Shown piece after piece: positions 1 to 11,489 of a stretch of 64,000 nucleotides of DNA (within the stretch, counting starts at the first letter, position 1; each line of letters begins with the position of its first letter). The DNA is taken from the NCBI GenBank assembly GCA_905221605.1, contig CAJNDS010002567.1, positions 272,266-336,265 of the forward strand, read 5' to 3'. The translations under genes and the position numbers were made by a program. The stretch comes from Symbiodinium natans. Lineage: Eukaryota > Sar > Dinophyceae > Suessiales > Symbiodiniaceae. The notes under the pieces are model-generated. The model was not told the origin of the DNA, did no database searches, and saw only the letters and a program-made list of their open reading frames with translations.

Positions 1-1420
1 TTGGCAGCAGATGCATGGGAGGAAGACGCGTGCTTCAGACGCACTTGGAGCTGAGCCACTTTTGGTTTGCACTTGCGACCAATCATGCTTGATACTGCAG
101 GTTTGTTACTTACAGACGCGTGGTTTGTGGCGATTTCCAGCGCGACCTGCAAGACGATCCAGAAAAAGGGCCTCTTCGTTCAAGGCGGTGGTCTTCCGAG
201 ATGTTGAGATCTCCAGGCCGGACTGAGACCGCTCCGAAACAGCAGTTTGTCCACAATCATACGAATTGCCGTGCAATCATACCTTTGACTTGTAAGGATG
301 CCGTTTTCTCGACATTCTGCTTCAGAGCTCAATCTACCTCGCGTTGGACGTGGTCCCGTTGGTGTGCTTTCTTGCATCGTACATTGAGAAGCAGAGCTTC
401 GCGTTACTGGACTACAACGCGGAAATGTTAGCTGTTGCCTTGATAGGCCGAGGTCATAACAAGTAGACTTACTCTGCTGCGAAGGGCACATGTGAGTCGA
501 CTCGAGACTCCTATGGATCATATCTTGCAGAATATGGTAGACTTGTAGCCAAGAATGCTACGGATCACTTTGTCTAGCTTCTGTGCAACACTTTGTGCTC
601 GATGCCTGGTTAAGCAGCGCTTTCTACACGCTGGTGTGCTGACAATGCTCGTTTTTCTTGAGGAATGCGTCGGTGGCAGCGTCTGCTGGGCTTACTGGTG
701 GTTGTTTGACTGCATTATGTTGACAAACCAGTACAACTTCGAAAAGGGTGTGTGTGTGCCTTCTTATGAAGCTGAGGAAGCTGTATCCATGTGTTTCTCT
801 TCTTCCTCGCCATGTGGGTCACTGATGTCGTCACTAAATATCGTGCCTTTCTAGCGGCATATCGTGGCGAAGCTCGACTGGCTCCCTGTGAGTATCCAGG
901 AACGACGCCCGTGTCTTCTTCGAGTGTAGATTGCATGAGGTCTGTCGCCCAAACGTTCGAGTCTCCGGTTCAGAATCGTTGCTGGCCAGGAGAGTCATTG
1001 CAGAACTTTCAATGGGCGGGCGAGTTTGGCGACAGGCATCTCAGATGAAATGGCAGGTAAAGCTGAGGTTGCACACGTCTTTAACCGGTCCTGTCCAAGC
1101 AATTCAACTGGTGGCAAATACAGAGAAGAGCTCCTCGGGTCCAGGCATTTGGCCAACCTGGAAGCTGCTCGATGTGTTTCCTTCGTTGAGGTCGGCCCCC
1201 CTGAGAGTGTGCTGAGAGCACTTGCTGAGAGCACTTGCTGAGAGCACTTGCTGAGAGCACTTGCTGAGCACATGCGCGTTCCGAGCCCTGCCCAGAGGAC
1301 TCCCAAGATGGCCCTCCCGACCGCTGCTTCACGCCTCGCAGCGGAGGTGGCGGAGGTGGCGGAGGTGGCGGAGCACCCTGGCACGGGCATTGGACAATGT
1401 AGGAACTGCTGAGGATTGTT
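1..1420. other. No recognised gene; short tandem repeats
   Basis: I see no family resemblance in any frame here. Two small tandem arrays are visible. A 13-bp unit (GCTGAGAGCACTT) is repeated about 4.5 times at 1211-1270, and a 9-bp unit (GGAGGTGGC) three times at 1342-1372. Open frames in this stretch are short, overlap on both strands and look like chance. Confidence 0.5.
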
Positions 1421-1422
1421 GA

Positions 1423-1974
1423 TTGTTTTTGAGTAGACAGAAACGGGTGCGCTTCATGCTCAAACTGGGGAGTGCCCGAGATCGCCCAAGGTGTCACTGG
1501 GTGACAGACCCGACCAGAGTGCGGCTTCTCTTGGTACCACGTCGGATGTTGCTAGAAGGCAGAGAAACAATTCAGAAGTGGCGTTTTGCAGAGAGTTTGA
1601 GGTGGCTGTGGCTGCCAGGTCCGGTGGATCGCTTCAGCTCATGTCCCAGGCCGTGTCCCCGGGAGCCTTCGGTGTGCAGGACACAGTGGGAGCACAAACG
1701 CACGGAGGTAAGAGAGCAGAGCACACACAGAGAGTTCACGGATTTTGCTTCACCATCCCCTAGCGTGTGTTGTCTTATCGTTTTGCCCCGCGCTGACACG
1801 AACCTCTCTCCCTCTCTCTCTGTCTCTCTCTGTCTCTCTCTTTCACTTTCACAGTATGAGAGGAGTCCAGCAGAGGCTCCGTGTGGATTCCGCCCAGGCT
1901 CGGCAGCTGATGAAACAAAACAGAGTAGCATAATGTTGCATGGTGCGCAGATCTGCAAAGGTCGGAGATGCTGA
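1423..1974 (+). CDS. Possible two-exon gene fragment, product unknown
   Basis: An open frame of 183 codons contains one convincing splice pair. The donor is GAG|GTAAGA at 1708. The acceptor CAG follows a long CT-rich tract and ends at 1854. The predicted intron is 147 bp, a multiple of three and free of stops, so the frame is open whether spliced or not. The spliced tail reads about 39 residues (YERSPAEAP.. to ..CKGRRC) and stops at 1972-1974. I recognise no domain. The strong pyrimidine tract is the main support. The frame does not need to start at 1423, since upstream exons are possible. It could be a chance open frame over a CT microsatellite. Confidence 0.25.
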   Translation: MFLSRQKRVRFMLKLGSARDRPRCHWVTDPTRVRLLLVPRRMLLEGRETIQKWRFAESLRWLWLPGPVDRFSSCPRPCPREPSVCRTQWEHKRTEVREQSTHREFTDFASPSPSVCCLIVLPRADTNLSPSLSVSLCLSLSLSQYERSPAEAPCGFRPGSAADETKQSSIMLHGAQICKGRRC

Positions 1975-2039
1975 TGGCCCCGCCCCAGGGTGGAGAGACG
2001 GCGAGGCCGTGGCCATAACATGCCTTCGTAGCCGAGCAG

Positions 2040-5000
2040 GATTGGCATGCCATTGGCATGCCATGTGCCGAACTGCAGGTCCTTCGACGGAGTCTCGAGG
2101 GCAGTTCCGGCCTGTTTGGAGACCAGAGCATTCTGCAATATTCTGCAATATTCTGCATTTTGTTGCCTTGCTTTGGTCCTGCTTCGAATCTGCAAGGCCG
2201 ACCAGTTGAACCTGTGCGTGCCATTGTGCGCGTGCTTCGGGGCAACTTTGGTGTGGGACCCGGCAAAGAGACAGAACCGCATCCTTGGCTCGTGATGGGC
2301 CTCAGCAACGCCCAGTTGAGAGAATGCTCGAGTTGGCATCAGTTGCGGAAGCGTAAAGGGACGTAAAGGGACGTTTTGGGTAATCAGTCGACAGAGCGTG
2401 AACATTCTGCAAGGCTGCTGAACACGCAGCACTAAGCAGCCTATAGGTGTGGCCTTGTCATATCTTGAAATCATACATAAGGCCCTTTGTCTTCCGCACC
2501 TGCTCTGGGCGGTAGCCTGAGCTGGAAGGTCTGCTCTGAAGATGTGCATGTCTGCAACAGGCTCATGTGATGACAGCTCCAAGTAACATGAGCATAGGTG
2601 CAGATGAGACTTGCTGAGGCGACAGTTGTGATTGTTGGTTGGCAGGCCGAGCATGCTTGGTTAAGTTATTTTTGTTGCGGGTATTGGGGACGTGGAAGCC
2701 ACCGCTTCGACAGCCAATACTAGGTGAGCAACTGGGCGTTGGTTGTGGCCGGATTTGCTCTCATGGTAGTGATCGCCCTGCGCTTGGACGGACACTTCTT
2801 TGGCAGCCTGTGCGATTTGAATTGCAAGTCTGAGGTATGTCGTGGATTCTGCACTTCAGGACGGGTGTCACAGTAAACGGATCTTCTTCCTGTCTCAATT
2901 CACGGCTTCCATCACAGCGTAGTTCCATTGTGTTGTCCTGACTTGTATTGATTTCGCACTGTTTGCTTTGTCCTGGTCAGAGGGACAGGCCCAAAGGATC
3001 TGGGACGCCCGAGGCAACCTACAGCCTCCGGATTTGTGTGGCTGCACGTCAGGTGGCCCACCCACTGCCGAACGACCATGCTTTCCTGGTGCCGGGTGCG
3101 CGAGCATGTTTTCAAGTGTCCAATCGCAGGAGTCAAAGGTTGCAGTTTTTGGTGCAAGATGGGTTGACCATTTCTTCACCACGCAGTGCTGATGCACTCA
3201 ACCGCGAGTTAGACATCTGCCACGAATTATACAAGAAATTTCAGAAACGTAAAACGGTCTGCCTGTTCCTCGCACCGTCAAGATCCCGTGCATTGCATTC
3301 ACATCAAGCCTTGAGTTCCAGTTGCATCAGTGCCCCGGCATCTGCGCTCCTGTGCGCCCACGGGGCAAATTGCCGGATGCGCCGTTGTGCGCAGAAGAGC
3401 AGTGCAAGATATTGGAAACGGGGATGTTGGAGGTTTTTGAAAGGTTCATCGCAGAGGCGTTCCCATCAGTCCTTGATGTGGAACAGTTGCAGAGGGCAGG
3501 GCAGAGGTCTGTGACATCATTCCTGATCATCTACAGCAAGTGGAAGCTCACTTGATTACAGATTGGCCACGGGTATCATGGGCGCCCATGCCGTGCTTGC
3601 ATGGGCACATACTGCATGTTACTACGATACACTGCAAGACTGCAAGAGGTCGCCGATTTGATGAAGGATGCAGTTTAACTTGCTTCCATCCAGGTCTTGG
3701 GAGCTCTGGGTTCGAGACTGAGAGAATTCAGCGCAGTTCACACCCACGCTGTCTGCTTGACTGTTGTATCGATAAAAGCTGCAAGGCGTTGCAGGCCTGG
3801 GGTGAGCATCACTGTGGGCTGAAGTACGAGGATCAGCTGTCGAATCCTCAAATGTCAAATGATTACTCTGCGACTGGACGGTTGTGTCACAACAAGGTCG
3901 AGCAGCATAACCTTTTCGGTCGTGGTCCTCCTTCAGGCCAGGCGACATGCGGCAAGGTTGGCAATCGATTGCCGCTCCGCAAGCTGACGTGTTTGTATCA
4001 TTTCTATTGGCATGAATTTGATGGATCACGTTGGGTTTGTCAAAGCGTCTGTTGGAACATATACCAGTGATGGTTAGGAGCTGGCCAGTCACGAAGCTGT
4101 ATTTTGGCAATCTCCATATATGATACCATCACCCTCGCTGCACATCAAGGACTAAGCTTTCTGATAGGTGTCAGCGGGCCAAGAAGTGCAGCATTTTTTC
4201 TGTTGATGGGCTATGCCCTCGCAGCTCTGACCTCTTCAGGGTTGTGGGGGGGGTTGCTTTGAAGGCCGTCATGTGCAAGTGTTGCAATGGGAGACATTAG
4301 GAACATCCACTCGAGGGCCATGTAGTCAAATAAAGCTCGGCCCGAGCCGTGCATACGGCGTCTGCATTACACATGTTTCGTGTGTTGAGACGTTTGCATC
4401 GGTCTTTTGCTGGTGCATCCAGCTCTTTCGACTACCTTGCGTCTAAGAAGTCACTCCAGCGCAGGTCCACACTCAACATGCTTTTGAGTCAGCTGACTGT
4501 TTGCAGGGTGTCCTCTTTGCCGCGCTGGGCCAGTGGATAGGCATGGTGGCTCCAGTCTCAGTGGCGGGATGGGTACAGACGTCAGATGTGCTGAAGGTTT
4601 CACATGATCTGGGCCTGTTTCGTGATGCTTTTCTGGGGTCTTCTCAAGGTATGCCTCGGTGTAGTGGTCCTCACCTTCCTGCGGCTGCTGCCCTTGTGGT
4701 GTCTGTAGAGTGTCCGTGGTACGCCCTCTTGCTTAGCCCTCGAAGGTTCTGCACGTGTAGTCGACAAGGCATCAGATGGCCTACCGGGAGCGGCCGTGGG
4801 GATGGCTGCTAGGACACTCCCAGCTCCTCAGAGTGAAGCTGTGCCTAGACCTAGACCTGGACGTGAAAGTTTCACGCCCACGTTCTTGGGATGCCTGTGT
4901 GGCTCAGTGCACGGCTCAAGCGTAGTAGCTCGCTGAAGGGAATATAGCTGTGGATAAGTTGGTGGAGGCACTGGACAGGCAGCCATCGTTGGCTGCAATT

Positions 5001-5985
5001 TCAAGCCTTTGCTGAGGGGCGTTCTCTGACCTCTGCTCATTCCCCGGTACCCTTTTTGCATCCCGACTGCGCTTTACCGCTTCACAAGGCGATGTCTGCG
5101 GAAGGAATGACGTACCCGTGCATCTTACGCAGTGTGGCATGGCCAGCAGCGAAGCAAGCGTGCACAAGGCTTGAGCCGGCGCTGTTCGGCTCAGGCACGG
5201 CAGCAAAGAGCGAAGCTGCCAAGGGGTTGATCACCACTCCCTCGACGAGTTGCCCAACACCTCGCTCACCGGCATCCCCTTTGACATTGCCAGCGCCCGT
5301 GAACATCCCGGAGCCTTCCTTGGCATCTGGGGATGTACAGCCTTTCTGGTGGTGCCTGTCAGAGGGTGATGAAGGTGTTCTCGGCAGTCCTTCTGATGAG
5401 TCGGAGCGGCCTGGACACCTAAGCTCCTCGTCAAAAATCATCTTTCTACTGTCTCCTCACAGAATCGCAACATGTAGACGTGAAAGGTGCTGGAAACATC
5501 ATGTCTTGAATTTCTATAAAACTATTAAATAAGGGAAGGAGGTACGTCAACAGGCAAAAAGTGCCCTCGAAAGAGCCCTGCGCGAGTCGCCCTGCGAATT
5601 AGACTCTGGAGTTCATTGGGCCACAGGAGTACTCGTGCTGTAAGGAAGCCAAGACCCACACAAAGGATCTCAGAGAAAGAGGAGCCTTCAACACGTCTTT
5701 TCATTTCCTTTTACTCCGAGAAAAAAAGAAGCCGCTCTCTCTATTCTTGGTCAGCGTTAGAGATCCTTTATACTTTTTTCTGCTGCTGTGCTCAGGTGCA
5801 TAACAGAGGTATATGTTAATACCGGTTCCAGAGATCATGAGTCGACAGGCATGACATGCAGAACATGAACCCTTCCCGAAAGCCTCTAAATCACATTGAG
5901 AACTCATACCCGAATGTTCATCCTAACCGCCGCCCATGCCGTTCGAGCAGCTGCTCAGCTTGGGGCCCCAGCTTTCGGGGTTGAT
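2040..5985. other. No recognised gene
   Basis: No family resemblance was found in either strand. Small direct repeats occur at 2041-2062 (ATTGGCATGCC twice) and 2129-2155 (ATTCTGCAAT units). A Ser/Pro-rich open stretch at about 5056-5530 on the plus strand could be an exon but has no recognisable motif. Very short low-similarity exons in this stretch cannot be excluded. Confidence 0.45.
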
Positions 5986-6019
5986 TAGCCTTAGTGGTTG
6001 GGTGGATAGTCTAGGCCCT

Positions 6020-6260
6020 GTAAAAATAATTCTGGGCTGTGCAGCCCTAGATAAGCCCCGGGCTGTGTAGCCCATAGGTTAGTCCATGTAGCCCCTGGTT
6101 TAGCCGATGGGCTGTATAGCCCCTAGTTTAGTCCATGGGCTGTGCAGCCCCTAGTTTAGCTGATGGTCTGTGTAGCCCCTAGTTTAGCTGATGGGCTGTG
6201 TAGCCCTTAGTTTAGTCAATGGGCTGTTGGGGCGCAGGTTGGGATTGGTGGGGGCAAGGT
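6020..6260. repeat. Hairpin-forming GGGCT-N4-AGCCC repeat cluster 1
   Basis: About seven imperfect copies of a roughly 29-bp unit of the form GATGGGCTGTGTAGCCCCTAG. Each carries a 5-bp inverted repeat (GGGCT / AGCCC) around a 4-nt loop that varies as GTGT, GTGC, TATA and so on. The stem bases are more constant than the flanks. More copies occur just past the 36-bp array (6640-6710), and a second cluster lies at 10.93-11.35 kb. The function is unknown. The repeat is noncoding in all frames. Confidence 0.75.
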
Positions 6261-6287
6261 TTAGGGTTTCAGGGTTTCGGGTGTCTC

Positions 6288-6625
6288 TGCTAGCATCCTT
6301 TTTTTGGGGACCGAGCGTGTTTAACTAGCATCCTGCTTTTTGGGGACCGAGCGTGTTTCACTAGCATCCTGCTTTTTGGGGACCGAGCGTGTTTAACTAG
6401 CATCCTGCTTTTGGGGGACCGAGCGTGTTTAACTAGCATCCTGCTTTTCGGGGACCGAGCGTGGTTAACTAGCATCCTGCTTTTCGGGGACCGAGCGTGT
6501 TCAACTAGCATCCTGCTTTTCGGGGACCGAGCGTGTTTAACTAGCATCCTGCTTTTTGGGGACCGAGCGTGTTTAACTAGCATCCTGCTTTTTGGGGACC
6601 GAGCGTGTTTAACTAGCATCCGGCT
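6288..6625. repeat. 36-bp tandem array, about nine copies
   Basis: Nine near-identical 36-bp units centred on CTAGCATCCTGCTTTTTGGG followed by GACCGAGCGTGTTTA. Variation is limited to the T/C/G run length and a few substitutions. Because 36 is a multiple of three, both strands show artificial repetitive open frames with a 12-residue period. No start context or non-repetitive coding extension supports translation. The array sits inside the hairpin-repeat cluster, whose copies flank it on both sides. Confidence 0.9.
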
Positions 6626-6639
6626 TTTTTCCCCTAGTT

Positions 6640-6712
6640 CAGTCAATGGGCTGTGTAGCCCCTAGTTCATGCAGTAGATGCCTTAGTCGATGGGCTGTGA
6701 AGCCCCTAAGAA
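6640..6712. repeat. Hairpin repeat copies after the 36-bp array
   Basis: Two or three further GGGCTGTG(T/A)AGCCCCTA units follow the 36-bp array directly. This indicates that the array expanded inside a pre-existing block of hairpin repeats. Confidence 0.7.
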
Positions 6713-6769
6713 GACTGGAAATATATGAACCGCAACGATAATGATGGCTTGTATGGATACAGGAGCCGT

Positions 6770-6825
6770 GTAGGGTTGAGGGTTTAGGGTTTAGTGTTTA
6801 GGGTTTAGGGTTTTAATTTAGGGCT
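6770..6825. repeat. Interstitial TTTAGGG telomere-type repeat
   Basis: Several adjacent TTTAGGG words with single-base variants, the plant/dinoflagellate telomere type. They are internal rather than terminal. A second short block lies at 7225-7325. Confidence 0.8.
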
Positions 6826-6829
6826 TATA

Positions 6830-7215
6830 GAAATAGAAAAGGTTTGTGTCCGGATTTTTGGGGGGGTCTGGGGGGTTTTGTTTTTAAACTTGAGTTATGG
6901 GGTGGTTGGGGGGGGTTGGGCGGGGTTGGAGGGGTTTGGGGGGTTGGGGAGGGGGGGGGGGGGGGTTGGTTTGGGAACCCCTTTTTCGATGAGGGTTTGG
7001 GGTTTAAGCCAAAAACTAAGCCCCTTCTCCTCACTTTTGTTTCCCATCAGCTCTTCCTGAATTATTGACGTGAAAACCCGACCCCCAAGCCCCCCACCCC
7101 CAACCCCCTGGTCTGGGGCTGGGTGCTGTAGAAGGTTGTGTTGCACCATTCAGGGTCTTGGTCTTTTTTGGTTGTCTGATGTTCTTAGACTGTGAGGGAT
7201 TGAAAGCATACAATT
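6830..7215 (-). repeat. Dispersed G/C-rich repeat, copy A (inverted relative to copy B)
   Basis: Read on the minus strand, 7213 to about 7085 carries a block beginning GTATGCTTTCAA and including AAAAAGACCAAGACCCTGAA and CTACAGCACCCAGCCCCAG. A long C-rich, CCAACCCC-type tract follows, running down to about 6840. The same order of blocks is seen on the plus strand at 20.75-21.2 kb. TTTAGGG words flank both copies. I see no coding potential. It may be a short non-autonomous mobile element. Confidence 0.7.
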
Positions 7216-7329
7216 TATATTTATCCTGGCCTTGAGGGTTTAGGGTTTACTTAGGGTTTAGGGTTTAGGGTTCAGGGTTTAGGGTTTATGGTTTTTTTTG
7301 AGACTTTAGGGTATAGGGTTTAGGCCCAC

Positions 7330-8005
7330 ATGCGCGGGCTTTTGCAAGGCTCAACCTGCCGCATTCTTCAGCGACGCTGCGCTGCCTCAGTCAGTGCCCA
7401 AGTGGGCAGCGCGCAGGTTTTTCAGTTCGGCATGGGTTGCAGGGTAGCCGTTTAAGTCGGAACGCAGCAAACGTCCAGCAAACGTGAACAAACCTGAAGC
7501 TGACACCCTGACCTCAATCCCGCAATGAACAGCATGTCGCCGCCCGATGCACCCCCTTTCCTGATACACCTTCCAGGGAGTGGAGGGATGAGGGTTGGGT
7601 GCTTGTCGAGGGTCATGCAATTGAGGTTTGGGCGCTTCTGGCCTTCGACCCTGTTCACGTCTTTTGTGGTCTGGGGTGGGGTGGTTGAAGTCATGGTTCT
7701 CATGGTTGCCATCTGCCATGTGGCCCCGGAGTGTCTGGGCAGGGTGAATGATAGAGGATTCATAGAAGAATACCAATATAGGTTTCTATATTCATTTCCT
7801 TCAGCATTCTTTCCGTTTTCTAATCCCCCAATTTTGTTCTGCTCTCCACACCCCGGGCCAAGGGGTTTAAGTCCACACAAGCAATGTAGCGATTTTAATA
7901 CAAACCTCCTCGGGACCCGCCCTTTGTACATGTAGCTCGTCGCTCGAGTGATGTAATTCCAACGTACTCACGAAATTAATCGTGCCTGCGTTCGTTCTCA
8001 GTTTT
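7330..8005. other. No recognised gene
   Basis: Between the telomere-type words and the start of the next gene I see no coding motif. An open frame at 7525-7935 on the plus strand has the composition of noncoding sequence. This stretch probably includes the promoter region of the gene starting at 8012, but no promoter element is recognisable. Confidence 0.5.
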
Positions 8006-8011
8006 GCAGCC

Positions 8012-10539
8012 ATGGGCCGAAATGCCCGGCAGAAGCGCGACCGCGAGCTGCATGTGGGCGAGCACTGGGATGAAGAGGCCTTCGCTAAGGCACGCGAAGA
8101 ATCTGTCTCTGAATTGGTCAGCTGTTATGAGTATTAAGGGCAGGCTACGAGTTGGCTGGGTTTAGAGTTCAGAGCAACCAACCAGGAATATGACTGAGAA
8201 TGATTCATTAAGATCAAGCTCGCACTTGTTTAGCAGACTATCTCCCATGATCAGGAGAGGCGGGTCAAGGCGAAGGAGGCAGCTGCCAAAGCAGTGGTCA
8301 TCCCTGCCAAGCTGCCACCCTGTCCAGGGCCGAAGCTGATCGCTGCACGCTTTCCTGTGCCTTCTTGTGCAAGAAGTAAGCATTTCCAGGTCTTATTAAG
8401 GTTTAGGGTTTACTGTCTTAGGGTCTTAGGGGTTTAGGGTTTTGGGCTTTTGGGGCTTAGGGTTTGGGGTTTAGGGTTTAGGGTCTAGGGTCTAGGTTCT
8501 TTAGGGCATTTAAGGCATTTAGGGTTTAGGGTAAGGGATTAGGGTTTAGGGCAAGGGTTTAGGGTTTAGGGTTTAGGATTTAGGGTTTAGGGTTACCCTT
8601 AATTTTAGGGTTTAGGGTTCAGGGCTCAGGCTTTAGGGTTTAGGGTTTAGGGTTTAGGGTTTAGGGTTTGGGGTCGAAACCCTAAACTCTGAACTTTAGA
8701 GTTGAGGGTTTAGGGTTTTAAGTTTCGGGTTTCGGGTTTAGGGTTTACGGTTAAGGGTTTAGGGTTTAGTGTTTACGGGTGTTTTTGATATTGTAAGCGT
8801 AGCATCCATCCTGTAAGGCGCCCCCGACACGCAAACTGCCTTTGTCGACAAAGCCCATGCCGCCGCGACCCAAGCTGGAGAACAAGGAGGAGGAGGGGGG
8901 GGCGTCAGAGCCGTCACAGCCATCACGGCTACCTGTCCCGGCCCAGGCGGACGTCAAGGAGGAGGTGGCAGAGGAGGGCCAAGCCAACCCCCCACCATGC
9001 CCTCCCCGGGCATCGGAGCCGTCACAGCCATCACGGCTACCCGTCCCAGCCCAGGCGGAGGTCAAGGAGGAGGAGGAGGAGGACAACCCAAGCTCCCCTC
9101 CACCATGCCCTCCCCCATCCAGCCCGCCTCCGCCAGCGAGTGTACCAGGATCCAACGCATGTCCCGCCAAGGCCCCTGAGCCGGCGATGCCCATAGCGGG
9201 GGGTGGTGCAACTTTGCCTTGTAGCAAAATCGTGTTTGGTTTAAGCTTTTTAGCTGACATTTTCTGTTGGATCATTCAGACTCGCCGGTGCCCTTGCTCA
9301 GGTGACCCCGCCATGGCTGATGTCGCTGCCCATGTTCGAAAAGTGGCTCTTTCCGTCTGGCAGCCCGCATCTTGGCGATCCACGTCTCCTCCTTCCCGGC
9401 AACTCACTTCTTGGCAGCCCAGGCAGTGGCCCACTTCCTGGGACTGGCCCACCTGGGACTGGCCCACCTGGGACTGGCCCACCTGGGGCCCACCTGGGAC
9501 TGGCCCACCTGGGACTGGCCCACTTCCTGGCGCTGGCCCACTTCCTCCTGGCCCACTTCCTGGCGGCCCACTTCCTCGCAGCCCAGTTCCTGGCGGCCCA
9601 CTTCCCGGCGAGCCACTTCCCAATCCTGGCCCGCTTCCTGGCACTGGCCCCTGCAATTCCCCTCCTGCAAAGGTGCCCTGGTAAGGAAGCCGGTCATGTT
9701 TGGTTTATTCTCTCATGCCTTCAACCACTCCTTTCATCGGTCTAATCGGATTTTGCTCTATTAGCCCCGTTCAAGGCATCCGGCCGACGCTATACTTTGG
9801 ACGGGCCTTGGAAGAAGGTGCAAATCCTGACGGAGGATGGCATCTTGGCTATAACGTTCTTTTTCCCGTTTCTATGAACATTTGTTTGCCAAAAACCCCC
9901 CTTGAACACGACAGATCAGGTCAGATCCAGCAGTATTCCAAGCACCCGGTGACTGGAGAGCTCGTCAAGGTCACGGCAAAGCCTAAGCCCAGACCTGCCA
10001 AGGAGCCAGGCTCCTCCTCTGCAGCGCCGAGCGTTGCAAGGCTGATGTTCGGGTAGTCTTGCTGTGTTCGGGTAGTCTTGCTGTGAATGGTCACATGAAT
10101 GCGCGGTTTCCGTTTTTGCCTTTTCTTGGGTGACATGGCTCAGTCGGTGTTCTGATTCATTTTCTTGACCCGTTTGGCTTCCACTCAGGCTGCGCCGCCA
10201 TCTTCTTCATCCGGTTCCAGCTCCTCTTCTTCCTCCAGGGTTGCTGCCATGAAGAAGATGCTGAAGAAGCAGGCCGAAAAGAAGGTGAAGAAGAGGATCG
10301 AGAAGAAAAAGGCCAAGGAGGCGGAGCTGCGCAAGGCCAAGCGTGCCGAGAGGGCCGCCGCAAAGGCGGCAGACAAGGCGGCCCCGCAGAAGGCGGCGAC
10401 GAAGGCGGCGGCGAAGAATGCGGTGCCGAAGCCTAAGGGCCCATCCCCAAAGAGGGCCGGGGAGTGGGATCTTGAGGCGCCGCTGAGCAGCCTTCTGGAC
10501 GAGGGGGGTTCTGACTTGAAGGAGGAGGAGGAGGAGTGA
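8012..10539 (+). CDS. Multi-exon Pro-rich and Lys/Ala-rich protein, function unknown
   Basis: The start ATG at 8012 sits in a good context (GCCATGG). Proposed exons are 8012-8116 (charged, MGRNARQKRDRE..), 8255-8375, about 8818-9215, 9302-9672, 9776-9847, 9920-about 10053 and 10189-10539. Exon 3 carries two copies of an ASEPSQPSRLPVPAQA-type unit, each followed by an acidic run. Exon 4 begins TPPWLMSLPMF and becomes a GPPGTG/GPLPGG repeat. The last exon is extremely Lys/Ala-rich (KKMLKKQAEKK..) and ends with a run of five Glu. This could be a nucleic-acid-binding basic tail. No enzymatic domain is recognised. The reading frame breaks inside the GPPGTG repeat near 9488. Exon joins 2-3 and 6-7 are the least certain. 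Confidence 0.55.
8395..8765. repeat. Degenerate TTTAGGG block inside an intron
   Basis: About 370 bp made almost wholly of TTTAGGG words with many variants (TCTAGGG, GTAAGGG, TTTGGGG). One short inverted stretch, CCCTAAACTC, lies near 8680. It falls in the intron between proposed exons 2 and 3 of the surrounding gene, so telomere-type sequence has accumulated inside a transcription unit. Confidence 0.85.
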
Positions 10540-10929
10540 AAGAGTGAAAAAGTCCTTTGCTTTGCCTTGCCTTGAGTGCGTTTGCCAGTTGGTTCTGCGC
10601 GGGATGCAAGTCTGAACTGCTTTTTGCTCCTTGCCCAGGTCTGCTCCTGCCAAGATGCTGGATGATGCAGTTGCCTCAGTCCTTGTGGAACAGGATTCGG
10701 TTTCATTTGCCTGCTGTATATGTTTGTGGGGTTCTCCGGGTTTGCTAGCCTATTAAGGTTTCTGGTTTTCACTGCCACCAGGAAATTAACGGCTGTGCTT
10801 TCTGAAGTGATTATTGCAGTGTCCAACTGCGCACTGCTCAGGTGCCAACGTCTTCGGGCTCGAAGGTGCCACTCTTACTTGCCAGCGCCTCTCTTCTTCC
10901 TGGGTCACAGGGCTGTAAGTTGATCAGGT

Positions 10930-11345
10930 GGGGTTACGGGCTGTGCTAGCCCTTAGTCTTGGCCACGGGCTGTATAGCCCCTAGTTAGTTCAAGGATATG
11001 TTGCTGCTGGTTTATGTAGACGGCCTGTGTAGCCCCTTCTAATTTTCAGTGGATGGACGGTGTAGGCTTCCTTACATGGGCTTTTTTTAAGGGTTTAGGG
11101 TTTGGGGTTTAGGGTCTAGGGTCTAGGGTTTAGGGTTTAGGGTTGAGGGTTACGGGCTGTGCTAGCCCTTAGTCTTGGCCATGGGCTGTATAGCCCCTAG
11201 TTCAAGGATATGTAGCTGCTGGTTTATGTAGATGGGCTGTGTAGCCCCTAGTTAAAGGATATGTAGCTGCTGGTTCATGTAGATTTGTGTAGATGGGCTG
11301 TGTAGCCCCTTCTTTCTGATTGGCGATGGCCTTGAGTCGATGGGC
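10930..11345. repeat. Hairpin-repeat cluster 2 with TTTAGGG core
   Basis: A second set of GGGCTGTGTAGCCCCTAGTT units, here spaced by AAGGATATGTAGCTGCTGGTT-like segments. A TTTAGGG/TCTAGGG block at about 11085-11150 splits it. With cluster 1 it brackets the 8.0-10.5 kb gene. The GGGCT/AGCCC stem is kept in most units although the loop differs. Confidence 0.75.
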
Positions 11346-11367
11346 TGTATCTCTTGTCAGTAGTCCT

Positions 11368-11435
11368 GAACCCTAAACCCCTAACCCTAAACCCTAAACC
11401 CTAGACCCTAAACCCTACACCCTAAACCCCGAGCA
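11368..11435. repeat. CCCTAAA block (opposite orientation)
   Basis: About nine CCCTAAA words with variants, the reverse orientation of the TTTAGGG words just upstream. The change of orientation within about 250 bp argues for insertion or fusion rather than one old telomere. Confidence 0.8.
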
Positions 11436-11489
11436 AGGAGCCTGCTCAAACATTGTGGGGTGCGTCTGAAGTGCGGGAGGCTGTGCATA

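Noticed and set aside
1572-2654. 360-codon minus-strand open frame
   Set aside because: No motif. It runs opposite a CT-rich tract and has random-looking composition. Length alone is weak evidence in this GC-balanced DNA.
3700-3730. GGTTCGAGAC resembling a tRNA B box
   Set aside because: No A box at the correct distance upstream and no cloverleaf could be drawn.
6290-6646. Repetitive KSRMLVKHARSP minus-strand frame
   Set aside because: Translation of the 36-bp tandem repeat, with no start context or non-repeat extension.
9276-9656. Minus-strand Gly/Ser/Pro-rich frame
   Set aside because: Shadow of the plus-strand Pro/Gly repeat exon, which has splice sites and continuing downstream exons.
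10185-10826. 213-codon minus-strand frame rich in Ala/Phe/Ser
   Set aside because: Antisense shadow of the Lys/Ala-rich exon on the plus strand.
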